From NCBI GenBank assembly GCA_020200195.1, contig JAIVJE010000111.1:1-9566 (forward strand): a stretch of 9,566 nucleotides of DNA, read 5' to 3'. Source of the stretch: Acidobacteriota bacterium. Its GTDB lineage: Bacteria; Acidobacteriota; Vicinamibacteria; Vicinamibacterales; 2-12-FULL-66-21. The first letter of the stretch is position 1; each line of letters opens with the position of its first letter. Of the stretch, positions 5,642-9,566 are shown one piece after another. The position numbers and the translations under genes are program-made. A model generated the notes under the pieces. The model had not been told where the DNA came from. It did not search any database and saw only the letters and a list, made by a program, of their open reading frames with translations.

Positions 5642-5671
5642 TTGACACGCCGCGCCGCTTTGTCCTAACCT
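5642..5671 (+). promoter_or_regulatory. Sigma70-type promoter of the methionine operon
   Basis: A perfect TTGACA (-35) lies at 5642-5647 and TAACCT (-10, matching T1, A2 and T6) at 5666-5671, with an 18-base spacer. The predicted start, near 5678, is about 20 bases before the riboswitch, exactly where one would be needed. Confidence 0.55.
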
Positions 5672-5698
5672 TCGCTTTGTCTGCACTCGCTGCAGACG

Positions 5699-5797
5699 TT
5701 TATCCAGAGTGGCTGAGGGAACAGGCCCGAGGAAGCCACAGCAACCAGGCGCGAGAGCCCAGGTGCTACTTCCTGCCCGATAACCGGGAGAGATAAA
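5699..5797 (+). ncRNA. SAM-I (S-box) riboswitch
   Basis: The leader carries all hallmarks of the SAM-I aptamer. P1 pairs TTTATC (5699-5704) with GATAAA (5792-5797). P2 pairs GTGGCT (5709-5714) with AGCCAC (5734-5739) and encloses the AGGGA ... GGCCCGA segment that forms the kink-turn and pseudoknot partner. GCAACC (5741-5746) follows, then P3 (ACC..GGC / GCC..GGT across a GCGAGA loop, about 5744-5764), the conserved GGTGCTA...TTCCTGC (5762-5776), and P4 (CCCG/CGGG). Binding of S-adenosylmethionine stabilises P1 and lowers expression of downstream genes. The next genes are homoserine dehydrogenase, an aspartokinase-like protein and a transsulfuration enzyme, which fits methionine feedback exactly. 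The sequence match is by eye, but the core is nearly consensus. Confidence 0.93.
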
Positions 5798-5805
5798 GCC
5801 TCGGC

Positions 5806-5821
5806 AGACCGTTTCCGGTCT
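5806..5821 (+). promoter_or_regulatory. Hairpin after the SAM-I aptamer (candidate expression platform)
   Basis: AGACCG (5806-5811) and CGGTCT (5816-5821) form a 6-bp stem with a TTTC loop directly after P1. The 3' arm region TCTCT (5819-5823) could instead pair with AGAGA (5789-5793) on the 3' side of P1, giving a simple switch. There is no T-run, so an intrinsic terminator is not supported; control could be translational or Rho-dependent. Between this hairpin and the hom ribosome site lies another 6-bp stem, CGTCAC/GTGACG (5864-5869/5875-5880). Confidence 0.35.
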
Positions 5822-5915
5822 CTGAAGTATCTCCACTCCCTAGCTGTTGCGGATCGTGCCGCGCGTCACGTCGTGTGACGGCCCTGCACGCAGATTCGCA
5901 CGAGGAAACGGCGTC

Positions 5916-7223
5916 ATGATCACGCTCGTCCACGAAGGGCGCACCGTCGAGTCGGCTGTAACGCCGGCCCCCGGGGAGCTGTCGATCGCCCTTCTGGGTC
6001 TCGGGAAGGTGGGCTCGTCCGTCGCCGCCCTCGCGCTCGATCCACCGCCATCGCTGACCCGCCGCCTCCGCATCATCGGCGCACTCGTCCGCCGCCCCGC
6101 CCGAGAGCCTGAGTTGAACGGGCTCGTGGCGCTGACGACGGACGCGGTCACGCTCCTGGAATCTCAGCCGGACGTGGTGGTCGAGCTGCTCGGCGGGGTA
6201 GAACCGGCACGCAGCCTGATCCTGGCGGCGCTCAATGGTGGCATTCCTGTCGTCACCGCCAACAAGTCTCTGCTGGCGCGACATGGCGACGAGCTCCTCG
6301 ACGCCGCTGCCCGGACGGGGACTCCGCTGCGTTACGAGGCAAGTGTGATCGCGGGCGTTCCTTTCCTTGGCACGTTCAGCCGGCGTCCCCTCGCGTCCGA
6401 CGTCAGGCGCATCACAGGGATCGTCAACGGTACGAGCAACTTCATTTTGTCGACGATGACGAGTGAAGGCACATCGTTCGCCGATGCGCTGACGCACTCG
6501 CAGCGGCGCGGGTTCGCGGAGCCGGATCCCTCGAAGGACGTGGGCGGCATCGACGCCGCCGAAAAGCTGTCCGTGCTCTTGCGGCAGTTCGGCGGATGGA
6601 GTGTTCACCCCGATGCGCTCGACGTGAGCGGCATCGACGGTCTGACGGTCGAGGATTTGCGCCAGGCCGCCGTCTTCGGCGGTGCTGTCAAGCCCGTCAT
6701 CCACGCCGAGTGGACCGGAGACGAGGCAGCGGCGTTCGCGGGGCCCGCGTTCGTGTCCGGCGCGCACCCGCTCGCGCGGATTGACGGAGTCCAGAATGCA
6801 GTCTGCCTGGTGGGCAGGTCGGGCGAGCTCTGCCTGGCTGGACCCGGTGCAGGACCGGACGTCACTGCCGCAACGGTCATCGACGACGTGCTGGAAGTGG
6901 TGGACCAGGACCGCGAACGGCAGCATGCGGCATACCGGGGCGCGCGCCGCCCGAGGCTGACCGAAGCGGCCACCGGGTGGTTCGTACGCGTCACCGCGGA
7001 AACGAAACTTCCTGATGGCCGAGACGTTTCGGATCTTCTCAGCGCTGACGGCGTCTGGCTCCGTCGCGTGTCGGACCGCGGCCGCTGTCGCAACGCGACC
7101 GCTCAGTGGTTACTGACGTACCCGTGCTCACGGACGCGTCTCGATCGAGCACTTCTGGCGCTCTGCGCCGCCGCGGGCTGCTCGACCTTCGCGATTCGCG
7201 CGCTGGAGGGTTCTCGTGAGTAG
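5916..7223 (+). CDS. hom: Homoserine dehydrogenase
   Basis: This 435-residue enzyme reduces aspartate semialdehyde to homoserine with NAD(P)H, the branch point to methionine and threonine. LSIALLGLGKVGSSVA (22-37) is the Rossmann nucleotide loop. TANKSLLA (114-121) has the catalytic Lys117. GIVNGTSNFIL (168-178) and the block GFAEPDPSKDVGGIDAAEKL (199-218) form the catalytic domain, with Asp213 and Lys217 at the expected positions. HPLARIDGVQNAV (284-296) and GPGAGPDVTAATVIDDVLEV (309-328) close the core. A short C-terminal part (residues ~350-435) takes the place of the ACT domain. The ATG at 5916 is chosen because GAGGA stands 9 bases upstream (5902-5906); a TTG at 5847 is in frame but has no such site. 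It is the first gene of the operon behind the SAM-I riboswitch, and its last 8 bases overlap the next gene. Confidence 0.9.
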   Translation: MITLVHEGRTVESAVTPAPGELSIALLGLGKVGSSVAALALDPPPSLTRRLRIIGALVRRPAREPELNGLVALTTDAVTLLESQPDVVVELLGGVEPARSLILAALNGGIPVVTANKSLLARHGDELLDAAARTGTPLRYEASVIAGVPFLGTFSRRPLASDVRRITGIVNGTSNFILSTMTSEGTSFADALTHSQRRGFAEPDPSKDVGGIDAAEKLSVLLRQFGGWSVHPDALDVSGIDGLTVEDLRQAAVFGGAVKPVIHAEWTGDEAAAFAGPAFVSGAHPLARIDGVQNAVCLVGRSGELCLAGPGAGPDVTAATVIDDVLEVVDQDRERQHAAYRGARRPRLTEAATGWFVRVTAETKLPDGRDVSDLLSADGVWLRRVSDRGRCRNATAQWLLTYPCSRTRLDRALLALCAAAGCSTFAIRALEGSRE

Positions 7224-8001
7224 CCCGGCCCCATATCCTGTACCGACGCGAGTCACATCGCTGCCCGACACCCGTCGCTTGTCGGTGATCAAAATCGGCG
7301 GATCCGTGCTGACGGGCCTCCAGGCCTATCGTTGCGTGGCGGCATTCCTCGCCGAACGCGTATCCGAGCGGCCCGACGAGGCGTTAGTGGTCGTCGTGTC
7401 AGCAGAGTTCGGTTTGACTGACTCCCTGCTCGAGACGGCACGCGACTTCGCGCCCGAACCCGACCCCCGCACGCTCGATCTGCTCTGGTCGACCGGCGAA
7501 ATCCGATCGGTGGCGCTGCTAGTGCTGGCGCTGCAGGTAGCAGGCGTTCGCGCAACCGGCGTCAGTGCGCACCAGACGGGTCTCGTCGAGCCAGGCACGC
7601 GGACCATTGCCGGAGGCAGTGAGCTGCGCGCGCTTCGCTTGCGCGCGGCGCTCTCGGGACACGACGTCGTGGTGGCGCCAGGGTTTGTGGCTCGCGGCCA
7701 GGGGGACGCGCTCGTTTCGCTCGGACGGGGCGGATCGGATCTTACGGCGGTGCTGCTGGCCGCTGGCCTCGGTGCGGCGAGCTGCGAGCTCGTCAAAGAT
7801 GTGGCTGGGTACTTTTCCTCAGACCCGCACGTCGATTCGCGCGCCAGGCACCTGCCGAGCCTCACGTTCGCGCGTGCGCTCGAGATGTCCGACGAGGGAT
7901 GCGACCTCGTCCAGCGGCACGCGCTGGAAGCGGCGCGCGACCGTGGCATGCCTTTGGTCGTGCGTGCGCTGCAGGCGCCGGAACACACGGTTCTGTCGTA
8001 A
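7216..8001 (+). CDS. Aspartokinase-like amino acid kinase without ACT domains
   Basis: This 261-residue protein is only the catalytic domain of the aspartokinase family. IKIGGSV replaces the usual KFGGTS. VVVVSAEFGLTDSLLETA, STGEIRSVALL, VVVAPGFVARGQGDALVSLG then RGGSDLTAVLLAAGLGA, and CELVKDVAGYFSSDPH follow the family order, with the end block RALEMSDEGCDLVQRHALEA matching the aspartokinase EMLEMA..GAKVL..R..E. Normal aspartokinases are 400 or more residues with two C-terminal ACT domains that sense lysine or threonine; none is present, so allosteric inhibition by amino acids is not expected. The likely reaction is phosphorylation of aspartate by ATP, feeding homoserine dehydrogenase. The GTG start at 7216 has GGAGGG (7205-7210) 5 bases upstream and lies within the end of hom, implying coupled translation. 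Another amino-acid-kinase substrate cannot be excluded. Confidence 0.75.
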   Translation: MSSPAPYPVPTRVTSLPDTRRLSVIKIGGSVLTGLQAYRCVAAFLAERVSERPDEALVVVVSAEFGLTDSLLETARDFAPEPDPRTLDLLWSTGEIRSVALLVLALQVAGVRATGVSAHQTGLVEPGTRTIAGGSELRALRLRAALSGHDVVVAPGFVARGQGDALVSLGRGGSDLTAVLLAAGLGAASCELVKDVAGYFSSDPHVDSRARHLPSLTFARALEMSDEGCDLVQRHALEAARDRGMPLVVRALQAPEHTVLS

Positions 8002-8002
8002 T

Positions 8003-8026
8003 GGGCCTTGGGGCTTGGGCCTTGGG
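8003..8026 (+). repeat. G-rich block with four G-tracts (G-quadruplex-type motif)
   Basis: Right after the stop of the kinase gene come four runs of three to four G at 8003, 8010, 8017 and 8024, separated by CCTT, CTT and CCTT. This satisfies the usual G3+N1-7 rule for an intramolecular quadruplex in the non-template strand and in the mRNA, between two genes of one operon. Confidence 0.5.
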
Positions 8027-8036
8027 CGGTTCAGTG

Positions 8037-8115
8037 GTTGTAGTGTCCGGCTTGAGCCGGACCCGAGCGTAAGGTCAGTTGTAGTGTCCGGCTTCCGCCG
8101 GACCCGAGCGTAAGG
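8037..8115 (+). repeat. Two direct copies of a 38-bp REP-like hairpin repeat
   Basis: Copies lie at 8037-8074 and 8078-8115, separated by 3 bases. They differ only in the hairpin centre. Each contains GTCCGGC and GCCGGAC (7-bp perfect stem) around a 4-base loop (TTGA in copy 1, TTCC in copy 2), flanked by constant GTTGTAGT on the left and CCGAGCGTAAGG across the right. Identity outside the loop with loop variation indicates a repeated structural element rather than coding sequence. The AAGG end of copy 2 is part of the Shine-Dalgarno of the following gene. Similar hairpin repeats are, to my recollection, common between genes in Acidobacteriota genomes, but this cannot be verified here. Confidence 0.8.
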
Positions 8116-8117
8116 AG
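8112..8117 (+). promoter_or_regulatory. Shine-Dalgarno of the transsulfuration gene, formed partly by the repeat
   Basis: AAGGAG lies 6 bases before ATG 8124. Its first four bases are the end of the second 38-bp repeat copy. Confidence 0.75.
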
Positions 8118-8123
8118 AGAGAG

Positions 8124-9302
8124 ATGGAGTTTGCAACGCGGACGATTCATGCAGGGCAGCCGTCGGAGCCGGGCACCGGTTCGCTGATCGCACCGATCTT
8201 CCAGACCTCGACGTACGAGCAGGACGCGCCGGGCTGTCACCGCGGGTTCGACTACTCGCGCACGAACAACCCGACGCGCGCACGGCTGGAAGCGGTCCTG
8301 GCGGACCTCGAGGGCGTGCCTCACGCTGCCGCATTTGCGTCTGGGCTGGCGGCCGAGAACGCGATCCTGCAGGCGTACCTGACGCCCGGCGACGAGATCG
8401 TCATCCCGCAGGACGTCTACGGCGGCACCTACCGGATCCTCAACAAAGTCTTTCAGCCGATGGGGTGCGTAGTCCGCCAGATCGACATCGGCGACACTGC
8501 GGCGTTCGAGGGCGCCCTGAACTCGCGTACGCGCCTCGTCTGGATCGAGTCGCCGACGAACCCGCGTCTGCTCGTGTATGACATCGCGGCGGTCTGCCAG
8601 GCTGCCCATCGCCATGGTGCGCTCGTCGTCGTCGACAACACCTTCGCCACCCCACTGTTTCAGCAGCCCTTCGCACTCGGCGCCGACATCGTCGTCCATA
8701 GTGTGACCAAATATCTCGGCGGGCATTCCGATCTGATCCAGGGAGCCGTACTCGCGAAAGACGAGGCGTTGTTCGAGCCCGTGAAGTTTCTCCAGAACGC
8801 GACCGGCGCAGTACCGTCGCCGTTCGACTGCTGGCTTACGCTGCGTGGGCTCAAGACGCTCGAGCTGCGGATGCAGCGGCACGCGGACAACGCGGAAGCG
8901 ATCGCGGAGGCGCTCATCGGCCACCCGCTGGTGCAGCGTGTGTACTTCCCGGGGCTGCCTACTCATCCCGGGCACGACATAGCACGGCGACAGATGACCG
9001 GTTTCGGTGGCATGGTTTCCTTCGAGCTGGCTGGAACAGTGGATGAAGTGGTCTCGTTCGTCTCGTCGCGACGTTTCTTCGCCCTCGGCGAGAGTCTCGG
9101 TGGCGTGAAATCACTGCTCTGCCACCCGGCGCGGATGACGCACGCGTCGATCCCGGCGGAAGCGCGCGCGGCGCTCGGGTTGTCCGATACGCTGGTCCGC
9201 CTGTCCCCCGGCTGCGAACATCGCAAAGATTTGGTGGCTGATCTGCTCGAAGGGCTGGCGACGCTGCAGCAGGCGCGCGAAGCCCAGGTCGTGCTCGCGT
9301 GA
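8124..9302 (+). CDS. metB: Cys/Met-metabolism PLP enzyme, probably cystathionine gamma-synthase
   Basis: This 392-residue fold-type I PLP enzyme has the usual length of transsulfuration enzymes. PIFQTSTYEQ (24-33) and YSRTNNPTRARLE (44-56; Tyr44 and Arg46 bind the PLP phosphate of the partner subunit) open it. FASGLAAENA (71-80) and DVYGGTYR (97-104; Tyr99 stacks on the cofactor) follow. VVVDNTFATPLFQQP (168-182; Asp171 contacts the pyridine nitrogen) precedes VHSVTKYLGGHSDLIQGAV (191-209), with Lys196 forming the Schiff base. ESLGGVKSLLCHPARMTHAS (323-342) is the substrate-side loop. The end reads LVRLSPGCEHRKDLVADL instead of the commoner SVGIED/SVGLED form. Position behind hom and a kinase under a SAM-I riboswitch favours the methionine-forming direction (cystathionine from activated homoserine plus cysteine); cystathionine lyase or homoserine sulfhydrylase activity cannot be told apart from sequence alone. 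It appears intact and cytosolic. Confidence 0.85.
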   Translation: MEFATRTIHAGQPSEPGTGSLIAPIFQTSTYEQDAPGCHRGFDYSRTNNPTRARLEAVLADLEGVPHAAAFASGLAAENAILQAYLTPGDEIVIPQDVYGGTYRILNKVFQPMGCVVRQIDIGDTAAFEGALNSRTRLVWIESPTNPRLLVYDIAAVCQAAHRHGALVVVDNTFATPLFQQPFALGADIVVHSVTKYLGGHSDLIQGAVLAKDEALFEPVKFLQNATGAVPSPFDCWLTLRGLKTLELRMQRHADNAEAIAEALIGHPLVQRVYFPGLPTHPGHDIARRQMTGFGGMVSFELAGTVDEVVSFVSSRRFFALGESLGGVKSLLCHPARMTHASIPAEARAALGLSDTLVRLSPGCEHRKDLVADLLEGLATLQQAREAQVVLA

Positions 9303-9566
9303 GCAATCCCTTACTCGGCGCAATGGCCGGTGCTGCGGGCGGCCTGGCGGGATCGTGGGCGATGGTGCGGTTTCAGCACGCGATCAAGGTGAATGGGTGG
9401 GACGGCGACGGCGGCCACCACCAGCACCACCGGCGGAACGCGCTCCCTAACGATACGGACGGCACGCTCCCCGACGAGCCCGCGTCAATGCAGGTCGCGT
9501 CGGCTGTATCCAACGCACTCACCGGACAGCCGCTGGACGAGCCCACCAAGCAGGATGCCGGATCGG
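9299..9566 (+). CDS. Small membrane protein resembling DUF1440/YagU-like proteins, partial (3' end outside window)
   Basis: A GTG at 9299-9301 overlaps the stop of the PLP gene as GTGA, and the frame stays open to the window end (89 codons visible). The N-terminus NPLLGAMAGAAGGLAGSWAM is a Gly/Ala-rich transmembrane helix (residues ~3-22). It is followed by a charged linker with a histidine cluster (GGHHQHHRR, residues ~43-51) and then DEPASMQVASAVSNALTGQP, a segment I associate with small proteins annotated as DUF1440 or YagU-like. No strong Shine-Dalgarno precedes it, so it probably depends on translational coupling. It has no evident role in methionine synthesis; the overlap suggests co-expression only. 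Family call is tentative. Confidence 0.6.
   Translation, partial: MSNPLLGAMAGAAGGLAGSWAMVRFQHAIKVNGWDGDGGHHQHHRRNALPNDTDGTLPDEPASMQVASAVSNALTGQPLDEPTKQDAGS

Noticed and set aside
4587..5648. Minus-strand open frame (353 codons) opposite DUF1028
   Set aside because: Shadow frame overlapping two supported genes, with no motif or ribosome site.
5806..5821. Intrinsic terminator of the riboswitch
   Set aside because: The stem is only 6 bp and is followed by CTGAAG rather than a T-run.
5847..5915. Longer N-terminus of homoserine dehydrogenase from TTG 5847
   Set aside because: No ribosome site precedes it and the added residues are not family-like, while ATG 5916 has GAGGA at good spacing.
5766..6926. 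Minus-strand open frame (386 codons) opposite homoserine dehydrogenase and the riboswitch
   Set aside because: Would run antisense across the riboswitch aptamer and hom; composition is typical of GC-rich shadow frames and no domain is recognisable.
8037..8115. CRISPR array
   Set aside because: Only two repeats separated by 3 bases, each with its own internal hairpin; there is no spacer of useful length and no cas gene.
8031..8975. Long minus-strand open frame (314 codons) opposite the PLP enzyme
   Set aside because: Arg/Leu-rich antisense reading of a clearly conserved plus-strand gene; no family motif. Its tail only translates the 38-bp repeats.

Overview
This is a GC-rich bacterial chromosomal window. 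The gene families and the dispersed hairpin repeats suggest an uncultured soil-type bacterium, most likely Acidobacteriota (perhaps Vicinamibacteria). That assignment is inferred from protein style and repeats; no rRNA or marker gene proves it.

The window has two very different halves. Bases 1 to about 3100 are a gene graveyard. On both strands, short pieces of recognisable, normally much longer genes lie end to end: a CocE-type hydrolase with an internal deletion and a frameshift; a VanX-like D-Ala-D-Ala dipeptidase fragment; the tail of an NTF2/SnoaL-like protein; the middle of a Crp/Fnr regulator; the C-terminus of a 3-hydroxyisobutyrate-dehydrogenase-like enzyme; and a large GH63/MGH1-like glucosidase reduced to its first ~65 and last ~20 homologous residues. 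An endonuclease/exonuclease/phosphatase (EEP) protein also loses its C-terminus where it meets the glucosidase scar. Only one gene in this stretch, a small cupin, looks whole.

From 3133 to 4744 (minus strand) there is a compact unit: a SAM-dependent O-methyltransferase with a TTG start behind a strong Shine-Dalgarno, a nucleotidyltransferase-fold protein, and the EEP gene coupled to it by a GTGA overlap. On the plus strand, 4890-5606 encodes a DUF1028 protein that has lost its 5' end and its expected signal peptide.

The right half (5642-9566, plus strand) is a clear methionine-branch operon. It has a TTGACA promoter, a complete SAM-I (S-box) riboswitch, homoserine dehydrogenase, a short aspartokinase-like protein without ACT domains (8-bp overlap with hom), a 120-bp spacer with a G-rich block and two 38-bp hairpin repeats, a cystathionine-gamma-synthase-type PLP enzyme, and the start of a small membrane protein coupled by a GTGA overlap. 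Together these genes would phosphorylate aspartate, make homoserine, and carry the activated homoserine through transsulfuration toward methionine. The whole set would be turned down when S-adenosylmethionine is plentiful.
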